A stretch of DNA of 17,071 nucleotides from Flavobacterium sp. (GTDB taxonomy: Bacteria > Bacteroidota > Bacteroidia > Flavobacteriales > Flavobacteriaceae). The notes under the pieces are model-generated. The model saw only the letters and a list, made by a program, of their open reading frames with translations, did no database searches and was not told the DNA's origin. Of this stretch, positions 6,584 to 13,650 are shown in pieces (within the stretch, counting starts at the first letter, position 1; each line of letters starts with the position of its first letter). The stretch lies in contig NZ_JASLCE010000036.1 in assembly GCF_030146175.1 (NCBI RefSeq), positions 1 to 17,071 on the forward strand, read 5' to 3'. The position numbers and the translations under genes are program-made.

Positions 6584-8779
6584 TTAATTCGCTACCTCAC
6601 TGATAAACTTAATGCGCATCAGTCGCAATTCTTCGGTATCATAATCGCCGTCGAATTCTTTTAAGGCATCCTTAATATTATCGGATTCGGATTCCATAAA
6701 ATATTCGTGAATCTCTTCTTGTTGATCATCATCTAATATATCGTCGATCCAATATTTGATATTCAATTTGGTTCCGGAATATACGATCTGCTCCATTTCT
6801 TTTAACAGCGCATCCATATCCAGTCCTTTTGACGAAGCGATATCATTTAGCGATAATTTCCGGTCGATGTTCTGAATGATATAGAGTTTTAAGGCCGAAT
6901 TGGCTCCCGTTGATTTTACTACAAGATCGTCCGGACGAACGATATCGTTGTCTTCCACATAACGGGCGATCAACGCTACAAATTCTTTTCCGTATTTTTT
7001 AGCTTTTCCTTCACCAACACCGTGAACATTACTCAGTTCATCCAGGCTGATCGGATATTTTAACGACATATCTTCCAGCGAAGGATCCTGAAATACCACA
7101 AATGGCGGCACTCCGATTTTTTTAGCTACTTTTTTACGCAGGTCTTTCAGCATTCCCATCAGGGTTTCATCTGCCGTTCCTGAAGATTTGGAAGCCGTTA
7201 CTACGGTTTCATCATCCGACTCGTTATATTCATGGTCTTCCGACATCAAAAACGAATTTGGATTTTTAATAAAATCCTCTCCTTTTGGCGTCAGTTTTAA
7301 AACACCGTAGGTTTCAATATCTTTCGACAAAAGTCCGTCGACCAAAACCTGACGAATAAGTGCCATCCAGTATTTTTCCTCAAAGTCTTTCCCTTTTCCG
7401 AAAAACAACTGGGCATCGGTTTTATGCGCTTTAATCGTCGCATTGATCTTACCGATCAGCGTAAATATAATTTCTTTGGATTTGTATAACTGCTTGGTGT
7501 CGCGAACCGTTTCCAGCAATGTCACCACCTGATCCTGTGCTTCGATTTTCTTTTTCGGATTGCGAACATTGTCATCCATATCGGCACCTTCTCCGTTTAC
7601 TTCGTCGAATTCTTCTCCGAAATAATGCAACAGGAATTTACGACGCGACATCGATGTTTCCGCATAGGCCACAACCTCCTGTAGCAAAGCAAAACCAATT
7701 TCCTGTTCGGCTACCGGTTTACCCGACATGAATTTTTCGAGTTTCTCGATATCTTTATACGAATAATACGCGACACAATGTCCTTCGCCACCGTCACGTC
7801 CGGCTCTACCGGTTTCCTGATAGTAACTCTCGAGTGATTTCGGAATATCGTGATGGATCACATAGCGCACATCTGGCTTATCGATTCCCATACCGAAAGC
7901 AATGGTTGCCACAACCACTTCCACGTCCTCCATCAGGAACATGTCCTGATGTTTGGCTCTGGTTTTGGCATCCAGTCCGGCATGATACGGTACGGCACTG
8001 ACGCCGTTTACCTGTAATACCTGAGCAATTTCCTCAACTTTTTTTCGGCTAAGGCAATAGATAACCCCCGATTTCCCTTTATGTTGTTTGATAAAACGAA
8101 TGATATCGGATTCGACATTTTTCGTTTTGGTACGCACTTCATAAAACAGATTCGGACGGTTAAAAGACGCTTTAAAAGTATTGGCATCAGTCATGTCCAG
8201 GTTTTTTAGAATATCTTCCTGAACTTTAGGAGTTGCCGTAGCGGTTAAACCGATCACCGGCACATCACCGAGTTGTTTGATGATATTGCGAAGATTCCGG
8301 TATTCCGGTCGGAAATCATGTCCCCATTCGGAAATACAGTGGGCTTCATCAATCGCTACAAACGACAAGGGAACTTCCCGTAAAAAGTGGACATATTCTT
8401 CTTTGGTCAACGATTCGGGGGCCACATACAGCAGCTTCGTCAATCCGGAAGTAATGTCTTTTTTTACCTGATTAATTTCTGTTTTTGTCAGTGAAGAATT
8501 CAATACGTGCGCGACACCTGCTTCTGAGGACAAGCTTCGAATGGCATCGACTTGATTCTTCATTAAGGCAATCAACGGTGAAACGACGATTGCAGTTCCT
8601 TCTAACACCAATGCCGGCAACTGGTAACATAGGGATTTTCCACCACCGGTAGGCATGATAACAAAAGTGTTATTACCTGTAATAATACTTCGAACAACGT
8701 CCTCCTGTAAACCTTTGAATTGGTTAAAACCAAAATACTTTTTTAACTCTTTGTGTAAGTCAATTTCGGTTAGTTTCAT
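6584..8779 (-). CDS. recQ: ATP-dependent DNA helicase RecQ
   Basis: Superfamily 2 3'-5' DNA helicase for recombination and fork repair. The 731 residues show Walker A TGGGKS (44-49), DEAH (144-147), the aromatic-rich loop around CISEWGHDFRPEYR (148-161), GLTATATP (177-184), and motifs V and VI in ATIAFGMGIDKPDVR (291-305) and QETGRAGRDG (321-330). A winged-helix RQC region follows (about 410-510), then an HRDC domain (about 535-612), then an acidic helical tail (about 620-731) longer than in E. coli RecQ. The four zinc-binding cysteines expected after the helicase core are missing: MSRRKFLLHYFGE (377-389) and the following acidic stretch contain none. It is divergent from kdsD and convergent with the 79-residue gene. 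Confidence 0.96.
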   Translation of the reverse strand: MKLTEIDLHKELKKYFGFNQFKGLQEDVVRSIITGNNTFVIMPTGGGKSLCYQLPALVLEGTAIVVSPLIALMKNQVDAIRSLSSEAGVAHVLNSSLTKTEINQVKKDITSGLTKLLYVAPESLTKEEYVHFLREVPLSFVAIDEAHCISEWGHDFRPEYRNLRNIIKQLGDVPVIGLTATATPKVQEDILKNLDMTDANTFKASFNRPNLFYEVRTKTKNVESDIIRFIKQHKGKSGVIYCLSRKKVEEIAQVLQVNGVSAVPYHAGLDAKTRAKHQDMFLMEDVEVVVATIAFGMGIDKPDVRYVIHHDIPKSLESYYQETGRAGRDGGEGHCVAYYSYKDIEKLEKFMSGKPVAEQEIGFALLQEVVAYAETSMSRRKFLLHYFGEEFDEVNGEGADMDDNVRNPKKKIEAQDQVVTLLETVRDTKQLYKSKEIIFTLIGKINATIKAHKTDAQLFFGKGKDFEEKYWMALIRQVLVDGLLSKDIETYGVLKLTPKGEDFIKNPNSFLMSEDHEYNESDDETVVTASKSSGTADETLMGMLKDLRKKVAKKIGVPPFVVFQDPSLEDMSLKYPISLDELSNVHGVGEGKAKKYGKEFVALIARYVEDNDIVRPDDLVVKSTGANSALKLYIIQNIDRKLSLNDIASSKGLDMDALLKEMEQIVYSGTKLNIKYWIDDILDDDQQEEIHEYFMESESDNIKDALKEFDGDYDTEELRLMRIKFISEVAN

Positions 8780-8802
8780 TATTTATTATACAGTATTTTA
8801 CA

Positions 8803-8810
8803 TAAATTTG
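8803..8810 (+). promoter_or_regulatory. Candidate -7 box for the kdsD operon
   Basis: TAAATTTG followed by CA is an exact TAnnTTTG match, 56 bases upstream of the TTG start. A -33 TTG is not evident around 8780. The predicted start of transcription, near 8817, falls inside the recQ promoter on the other strand. Confidence 0.45.
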
Positions 8811-8817
8811 CAGAATA

Positions 8818-8848
8818 TAAAGATACAAAAATCTTTCATACACACAAA
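8818..8848 (-). promoter_or_regulatory. Candidate recQ promoter
   Basis: On the minus strand TTTG (8848-8845), a 19-base spacer and TATCTTTA (8825-8818) fit the Bacteroidota promoter form with one mismatch in the last base. The predicted leader is about 30 bases. Confidence 0.5.
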
Positions 8849-8866
8849 TTTTATAAAACTTCTGAT

Positions 8867-9832
8867 TTGAGCACTATCGAAAGCATTTTGGCCACAGCCA
8901 AAAAAACCATACAATCTGAAAGTGAGAGCATTGCAAATCTGATCAACTACCTGGACGACGATTTTGCAAAAGCCGTAAACCTGATCTACAACAGCACCGG
9001 ACGCCTGGTAGTAACCGGCATCGGAAAAAGCGCGATTATCGCTACCAAAATAGTAGCCACACTAAACTCAACCGGCACCCCATCGATGTTCCTGCATGCC
9101 GCCGAAGCCATCCATGGCGATTTGGGAATGGTACAACCCGGCGATGTGGTGATTTGCATTTCCAAAAGCGGAAACAGCCCGGAAATAAAAGTCCTGGTTC
9201 CGTTGTTAAAACGCTTCGGAAATCCTTTGATCGGAATGACCGCCAGTAAGTCGTCTTTCCTGGCAAAAGAATCCGATTATGTTTTAAACGCCTATGTTGA
9301 AGCCGAAGCCTGCCCGAATAATCTGGCACCAACCAACAGTACCACCGCACAGTTGGTTTTGGGTGATGCGCTAGCCGTATGTTTGATGGAACTCCGCAAT
9401 TTTAAAAGTGAGGATTTTGCCAAATACCATCCCGGTGGTGCCTTGGGTAAAAAATTACTACTTCGCGTAAGCGATATGCTGGATGCGACTCATAAACCGG
9501 TGGTTAGTCCGGACGCCAGCATCAAAACCGTAATCATGGAAATCTCCGAAAAACGATTGGGCGTAACCGCCGTAGTCGAAAACAGTAAAATCATCGGTAT
9601 TATCACTGACGGTGATATCCGAAGAATGCTAAACAACCGGGATTCTTTTGGCGATCTAACCGCAAAAGACATTATGACCCAAAATCCGAAAATGGTCAAA
9701 CCTACCGATATGGTTGTTGATGCTTTTAACATCATGGAAAACAACTCCATCACGCAACTGGTTGTTGCAAACGAAGGTCACTATATCGGCATCATACATA
9801 TTCACGACATCTTAAAAGAAGGGATTATCTAA
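8867..9832 (+). CDS. kdsD: Arabinose-5-phosphate isomerase, KpsF/GutQ family (SIS plus two CBS domains)
   Basis: Converts ribulose-5-phosphate to arabinose-5-phosphate, the first step to the Kdo of LPS. The 321-residue protein has an SIS domain (about 35-170) and two CBS domains (about 204-258 and 265-321). Residues matching the E. coli KdsD active site are visible: Lys54 in GIGKS, Glu106 in SGNSPE, Glu147 in EAEACP and His188 in AKYHPGG. Translation appears to begin at TTG (8867): the frame has no ATG upstream near the gene, and the next internal Met (residue 74) is inside the SIS domain. It heads the run kdsD, tatC, AhpD-like, lptB and overlaps tatC by one base (TAATG). The placement with lptB supports an LPS role. 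Confidence 0.93.
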   Translation: MSTIESILATAKKTIQSESESIANLINYLDDDFAKAVNLIYNSTGRLVVTGIGKSAIIATKIVATLNSTGTPSMFLHAAEAIHGDLGMVQPGDVVICISKSGNSPEIKVLVPLLKRFGNPLIGMTASKSSFLAKESDYVLNAYVEAEACPNNLAPTNSTTAQLVLGDALAVCLMELRNFKSEDFAKYHPGGALGKKLLLRVSDMLDATHKPVVSPDASIKTVIMEISEKRLGVTAVVENSKIIGIITDGDIRRMLNNRDSFGDLTAKDIMTQNPKMVKPTDMVVDAFNIMENNSITQLVVANEGHYIGIIHIHDILKEGII

Positions 9833-10650
9833 TGGCAAAGAAAAAAAGCATGAAAGAAATGTCGTTTCTGGATCATTTGGAAGAACTCCGCTGGCTCCTG
9901 ATACGAAGTACAATTGCCATTTTAGTAGGTGGATGCGTAGCCTATTATTACAGTGATTTTATTTTTGACTCCGTTATATTCGGCCCGAAAGACGGTAATT
10001 TCGTAACCTACCGCTTTTTCTGCGAACTGGCTCAGAAATACGATTTAGACAAAAGTTTTTGTTTGACGGAACTTCCGTTCGAACTGCAAAACCGTACGAT
10101 GGAAGGTCAGTTTGCGATGTTGATCTGGACTTCGATAACCGTTGGATTTATCCTTGCCTTCCCGTTTATTTTATGGGAACTATGGAAATTTATCAGTCCG
10201 GCTTTATACGAAAAAGAAAAACGCAACGCCCGATACTTTATTTTCGTATCGTCACTGCTTTTCTTCCTCGGGGTAATGTTCGGTTATTTTGTGATCACTC
10301 CACTGTCGATTAACTTCCTGGCCAATCTGACCATTAGTAAATTCGTAGTCAACTCCATCGACATCCAGTCGTATATCGGATTGGTAAAATCCACATCGCT
10401 ATCGACCGGATTGGTTTTCGAATTACCTATCGTAATTTATTTCCTATCCCGATTGGGCATTGTGACACCAAACTTTTTAAGAACCTACCGGAAATATGCC
10501 TACGTTGTCATTTTGATCATCGCGGCTATTGTCACACCGCCGGACGTAATCAGTCAGATTATCGTAACCATTCCGTTGGTTATTTTATACGAACTGAGCA
10601 TCTTTATCTCCAAATTTGTAACTAAGAAAGAAGAACTGAAAAACTCATAA
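9832..10650 (+). CDS. tatC: Sec-independent protein translocase TatC
   Basis: Core inner-membrane subunit of the twin-arginine translocase, which recognises RR signal peptides on folded proteins. The 272-residue protein has the TatC N-terminal signature FLDHLEELR (12-20). Six membrane helices can be placed near 21-41, 94-118, 135-157, 181-207, 220-236 and 240-260. The cytoplasmic stretch WELWKFISPALYEKEKR (115-131) is also characteristic. The first periplasmic loop (about 42-93) is long and holds two cysteines (64 and 77) that could form a disulphide. The gene starts on the last base of the kdsD stop codon, so translation is likely coupled. No tatA/B homologue is in the window, so it must be encoded elsewhere. 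Confidence 0.96.
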   Translation: MAKKKSMKEMSFLDHLEELRWLLIRSTIAILVGGCVAYYYSDFIFDSVIFGPKDGNFVTYRFFCELAQKYDLDKSFCLTELPFELQNRTMEGQFAMLIWTSITVGFILAFPFILWELWKFISPALYEKEKRNARYFIFVSSLLFFLGVMFGYFVITPLSINFLANLTISKFVVNSIDIQSYIGLVKSTSLSTGLVFELPIVIYFLSRLGIVTPNFLRTYRKYAYVVILIIAAIVTPPDVISQIIVTIPLVILYELSIFISKFVTKKEELKNS

Positions 10651-10652
10651 CC

Positions 10653-10997
10653 ATGGCCAATTTAGTACAGGAATTCAACGATTACCGTTCTAAAATGAAC
10701 GAAAAGTTGTTAAACGATAATAACAAGATCATCAAACGCATCTTCAACCTGGACACCAATGCCTATATGGAAGGTGCTTTGGATGTTAAAACAAAAGAAT
10801 TATTGGGATTGGTCGCATCGGCCGTACTGCGTTGTGACGACTGTATCAAATACCATCTGGAGACGGCCTATAAAAACGGAATCACCCGCGAAGAAATGAT
10901 GGAAGCCATGGGAATCGCCACACTGGTTGGCGGAACCATTGTTATTCCGCATTTGCGACGTGCATACGAATTCTGGGAAGCTTTAGAAAATAATTAA
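10653..10997 (+). CDS. Carboxymuconolactone decarboxylase / AhpD-like protein
   Basis: The 114-residue all-helical protein belongs to the CMD/AhpD fold. It carries the peroxidase-type signature: Glu49, then eleven residues to Cys61, then Cys64 (CDDC) and His68, the same E-x11-C-x2-C-x3-H pattern as AhpD of mycobacteria. A thiol-dependent peroxidase or disulphide reductase role is therefore more likely than ring-cleavage lactone chemistry, but the substrate is unknown. No signal peptide is present. It starts two bases after tatC stops and is followed by lptB after 98 bases. Its conserved-looking place in an envelope operon is not explained by the sequence. Confidence 0.9.
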   Translation: MANLVQEFNDYRSKMNEKLLNDNNKIIKRIFNLDTNAYMEGALDVKTKELLGLVASAVLRCDDCIKYHLETAYKNGITREEMMEAMGIATLVGGTIVIPHLRRAYEFWEALENN

Positions 10998-11095
10998 TTG
11001 TTAATTTATTCCGCATTTACGCCTTTATTTGTTTATTTGCAAGGCGATTATAAGGCATAACACACGACCTTACGCAATTTTATACGACTATAAGA

Positions 11096-11836
11096 ATGAA
11101 ATTAAGAGCTGAAAACCTAATCAAAACCTACAAGAAAAGAAGCGTTGTAAAGGGCATTTCCGTAGAAGTGAACCAAGGGGAAATCGTAGGATTATTAGGT
11201 CCGAACGGTGCCGGAAAAACCACTTCTTTCTACATGATCGTAGGATTGGTAAAACCGAATAGCGGTAACATTTACCTGGACGACATGAACATTACCGACT
11301 TCCCGATGTACAAACGGGCACAAAACGGTATTGGTTATCTGGCGCAGGAAGCTTCCGTTTTCAGAAAGTTAAGTATCGAAGACAACATTATGAGCGTACT
11401 GCAACTAACCAAGTTATCCAAAATGGAACAGGAAGCTAAAATGGAATCGTTGATCGATGAATTCAGCTTACAACACATTCGTACCAACCGCGGGGATTTA
11501 CTTTCCGGAGGAGAACGACGTCGAACTGAAATCGCACGTGCTTTGGCCACCGATCCGAAATTTATCCTGCTGGACGAACCCTTTGCCGGCGTTGACCCGG
11601 TAGCGGTAGAAGATATTCAGCGTATTGTAGCGCAGCTAAAAAATAAAAACATCGGAATCCTGATTACCGATCACAACGTACAGGAAACCCTTGCGATTAC
11701 CGACAAAACCTACCTGATGTTTGAAGGCGGAATTCTAAAAGCCGGTGTACCGGAAGAATTGGCCGAAGACGAAATGGTACGAAAAGTATACCTCGGACAA
11801 AACTTCGAATTACGTCGTAAGAAATTAGAATTTTAA
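11096..11836 (+). CDS. lptB: LPS export ABC transporter ATPase LptB
   Basis: ATPase that drives LptFG to extract LPS from the inner membrane and push it along the Lpt bridge. The 246 residues show Walker A GPNGAGKT (35-42), Q-loop Gln84 in GYLAQEASVFRKLS (a sequence close to E. coli LptB), signature LSGGE (136-140), Walker B ILLDEP (157-162), a D-loop, and switch His193 in TDHNV. The C-terminal GQNFEL is also LptB-like. The protein is cytoplasmic and peripheral. The 98 bases before it contain only poor matches to promoters, so it may be read from the kdsD promoter. A hairpin terminator directly follows the stop codon. Confidence 0.95.
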   Translation: MKLRAENLIKTYKKRSVVKGISVEVNQGEIVGLLGPNGAGKTTSFYMIVGLVKPNSGNIYLDDMNITDFPMYKRAQNGIGYLAQEASVFRKLSIEDNIMSVLQLTKLSKMEQEAKMESLIDEFSLQHIRTNRGDLLSGGERRRTEIARALATDPKFILLDEPFAGVDPVAVEDIQRIVAQLKNKNIGILITDHNVQETLAITDKTYLMFEGGILKAGVPEELAEDEMVRKVYLGQNFELRRKKLEF

Positions 11837-11840
11837 ATAA

Positions 11841-11874
11841 AAATAAAGGGTTATCAAATGATAACCCTTTATTT
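11841..11874. terminator. Bidirectional terminator between lptB and the GH25 gene
   Basis: An inverted repeat has arms at 11841-11856 and 11859-11874; realistically about 14-15 pairs close a small loop of roughly four bases. The core is AAAGGGTTATC and its complement, followed by a T run (11872-11877) on the plus strand and preceded by an A-rich tract that serves the minus strand. One arm overlaps the stop codon of the GH25 gene (11869-11871), so the two convergent genes share it. Confidence 0.85.
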
Positions 11875-12753
11875 TTTGATCGTAATCGCCCGGAGATCTT
11901 CGCCGTTTCCATTAAAAACATTGATATCCACCAAGCCTTTTATACCGTCAACTTCGGCTTGTTCGGTAAACTGCCACAACAGCCATTCGTCTTTTATATT
12001 TTCGACAAAAAAGTTATAATTGGCAATCCAGAATTGATAGCCCTTAAACTCGTCTTTTAAAAAATCTTTATAATAGCTTTCGCCGGAATAGATAATCGGT
12101 TTTACTTTATAATGGCGTTCCACTCGTTTTAGCCAACGTTTTAAGCCAACTTTTAAGCTATCCATCGACTGGCCTTCCGGAAGTTTTTCAATATCCAAAA
12201 CCGGAGGAAAATCGCCTTTTTGCAGTTTTACTGTTTTGATAAACAATTCTGCCTGTTCCAGTGAATTTTCATTTGGTCGGTAATAGTGATACGCACCGCG
12301 GACAAAATGATTCTTTTTAGCTTCTTTCCAGTTTTCCTCAAACCGACCGTCGACATAGTTATTTCCAGCCGTGGAACGAATAAAAACAAAACTAAGCGGA
12401 AACTCCCCTTCCATTTTATCGATCGCTTTCCAATCGATTTTATCCTGATATTCGGATACATCAAAACCGACCAGTTTTGTATCATGGCGGCTTAGGATTT
12501 CAAAAATACGGACATCGGCTATTTTACGTTCCTCGGCACTTAGCTTTCCGGCTACCTTATCGGTTTTAAATCCCAGATAATACAGAAAACCGTTGCGATA
12601 CTGGTAGACCGTCGCAACCAAAGTAATCGCCAAAGCAATGGCAGCTGCATATAAAATGATTTTCCCGGTCGAAAAGCCTTTTTTAGATTTGGATTTAACT
12701 TTGTAATTCCGGGAAACAGGTGTCTTTTTTCGCGGAGCAGTGCGCCTCTTCAT
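11869..12753 (-). CDS. Membrane-anchored glycoside hydrolase family 25 lysozyme
   Basis: Predicted N-acetylmuramidase. The 294-residue protein has a strongly basic N-terminus (about 1-31, many Lys and Arg), one membrane segment (about 31-52) and a GH25 domain (about 93-290) that should face the periplasm. GH25 landmarks are GFDVSEYQ with Asp98, the GAYHYY strand (153-158), and PPVLDIE (183-189) with the DxE pair Asp187 and Glu189. These match the catalytic acids known for this family. WLLWQFTE (257-264) and VDINVFNG (275-282) close the barrel. It starts five bases after pssA stops, so the two are co-transcribed. A cell-wall remodelling role is inferred from the anchor; secreted phage-type lysin function is less likely. 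Confidence 0.92.
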   Translation of the reverse strand: MKRRTAPRKKTPVSRNYKVKSKSKKGFSTGKIILYAAAIALAITLVATVYQYRNGFLYYLGFKTDKVAGKLSAEERKIADVRIFEILSRHDTKLVGFDVSEYQDKIDWKAIDKMEGEFPLSFVFIRSTAGNNYVDGRFEENWKEAKKNHFVRGAYHYYRPNENSLEQAELFIKTVKLQKGDFPPVLDIEKLPEGQSMDSLKVGLKRWLKRVERHYKVKPIIYSGESYYKDFLKDEFKGYQFWIANYNFFVENIKDEWLLWQFTEQAEVDGIKGLVDINVFNGNGEDLRAITIKK

Positions 12754-12758
12754 GACAC

Positions 12759-13508
12759 TTAAACCGCTTTTACTCCTTTGTTTAGGTTATTTGTGATTAC
12801 CGAAAGCAACACATAAAACAAAATGATCATCGGAATTCCCAAATACTGGAAGAAGATCAGGAATAAGGCCGAAACCACCATAAACAGTATTTGTGTTTTA
12901 TTATTCGCCCAACTAAAGTATTTCACTTTTAATGAAAACAAAGGAATTTCGGCGTTTAGAATATAGGCACTAAACAAGCTGATTCCTACTAAAACATACG
13001 GATTACTCAACAGGTTGGAAAGTGTTTCAAACTGATTGTCAAATAAAATCATCGGTAAACTCATGATCAATAAGGCATTGGCCGGTGTTGGCAATCCGAT
13101 AAATGAATCCGTCTGACGCGTGTCGATATTAAACTTCGCCAATCGGTAGCACGATCCTAAAGTGATCAAAAATCCAAGGTACGGTACAATCCCCATATAG
13201 AAGGTTTCCGGTGTCAGGTTATAATCCGGTTGGTTTTCCTGAATATCGGCCAGCATTTTATACATCACCACACCCGGAACCACACCACTGGTTACCATAT
13301 CGGCCAGGGAATCCAATTGTACGCCAAGTGGACTTTGCACTTTTAGCAATCGGGCAAAAAAGCCATCCCAAAAATCAAAAAATATACCCACACAAACACA
13401 GGAAAAAGCTTCGTTATAGTTTCCGTTAAAAGCATGAATCAAAGCAAAGATTCCGGCAGAAAGATTTAAAAGCGTAATAACATTGGGAATGTGTTTCTTT
13501 ACAGACAT
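12759..13508 (-). CDS. pssA: CDP-diacylglycerol-serine O-phosphatidyltransferase
   Basis: Makes phosphatidylserine, the precursor of phosphatidylethanolamine, at the inner membrane. The CDP-alcohol phosphotransferase motif is complete: Asp45, Asp48-Gly49, Ala52-Arg53, Gly62, Asp66 and Asp70, in the order D-x2-DG-x2-AR-x8-G-x3-D-x3-D. Several membrane helices precede and follow it. I chose the Met at 13508 (MSVKKHIPNVITLLNL, 249 residues). An in-frame ATG at 13589 would add 27 residues with no family character, and it lies upstream of the predicted transcription start, since the TACCTTTG box at 13583-13576 would place that near 13569. The gene is co-transcribed with the GH25 gene. A 15-base palindrome lies in its leader. 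Confidence 0.93.
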   Translation of the reverse strand: MSVKKHIPNVITLLNLSAGIFALIHAFNGNYNEAFSCVCVGIFFDFWDGFFARLLKVQSPLGVQLDSLADMVTSGVVPGVVMYKMLADIQENQPDYNLTPETFYMGIVPYLGFLITLGSCYRLAKFNIDTRQTDSFIGLPTPANALLIMSLPMILFDNQFETLSNLLSNPYVLVGISLFSAYILNAEIPLFSLKVKYFSWANNKTQILFMVVSALFLIFFQYLGIPMIILFYVLLSVITNNLNKGVKAV

Positions 13509-13539
13509 ATATATTTCGTTTTTTAGGAGGTATTGGAAA

Positions 13540-13554
13540 CTCTTGTCACAAGAG
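13540..13554. repeat. 15-base perfect palindrome in the pssA leader
   Basis: Seven-base arms (CTCTTGT and ACAAGAG) flank a central C. In RNA this could form a six-pair hairpin with a three-base loop. It lies between the predicted pssA transcription start and start codon, in a place suited to an operator or leader structure, but nothing identifies a binding protein. Confidence 0.55.
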
Positions 13555-13575
13555 ACCAAATTACAAATTTTATGA

Positions 13576-13602
13576 CAAAGGTAATACAATAAGTTAATAC
13601 AA
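13576..13602 (-). promoter_or_regulatory. pssA promoter
   Basis: On the minus strand TTG (13602-13600), a 16-base spacer and TACCTTTG (13583-13576) match the TTG / TAnnTTTG form, with spacing one base short of the usual range. It gives a leader of roughly 60 bases for the start at 13508. Confidence 0.6.
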
Positions 13603-13632
13603 AATAGAGTTTAGTATTTGAGATTTTTATTT

Positions 13633-13640
13633 CATATTTG
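13633..13640 (+). promoter_or_regulatory. Weak candidate -7 box for the PorV-family gene
   Basis: CATATTTG is one mismatch from TAnnTTTG and lies 10 bases upstream of the start codon, unusually close. No -33 element is found at the normal distance; TATTTG at 13615-13620 is an alternative. Confidence 0.25.
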
Positions 13641-13650
13641 TATAAAATAA

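Noticed and set aside
9042..9350. A 102-codon minus-strand frame inside kdsD
   Set aside because: Antisense to the conserved SIS domain; Arg/Trp-rich composition typical of a shadow frame.
10998..11095. A separate promoter for lptB in the 98-base gap
   Set aside because: TTTATTTG at 11024-11031 has a TTG 23 bases upstream but a mismatch in the key TA, and a second copy at 11032-11039 has none. The evidence is too weak to annotate.
13509..13589. A 27-residue N-terminal extension of PssA from the ATG at 13589
   Set aside because: It lies upstream of the predicted transcription start and has Cys-rich, non-family sequence; the family begins at the Met at 13508.
13525..13592. A perfect AGGAGG followed by TTG and a 19-codon plus-strand frame inside the pssA leader
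   Set aside because: Bacteroidota rarely depend on Shine-Dalgarno sites, no promoter precedes it, and the peptide has no recognisable character. A chance match is more likely.
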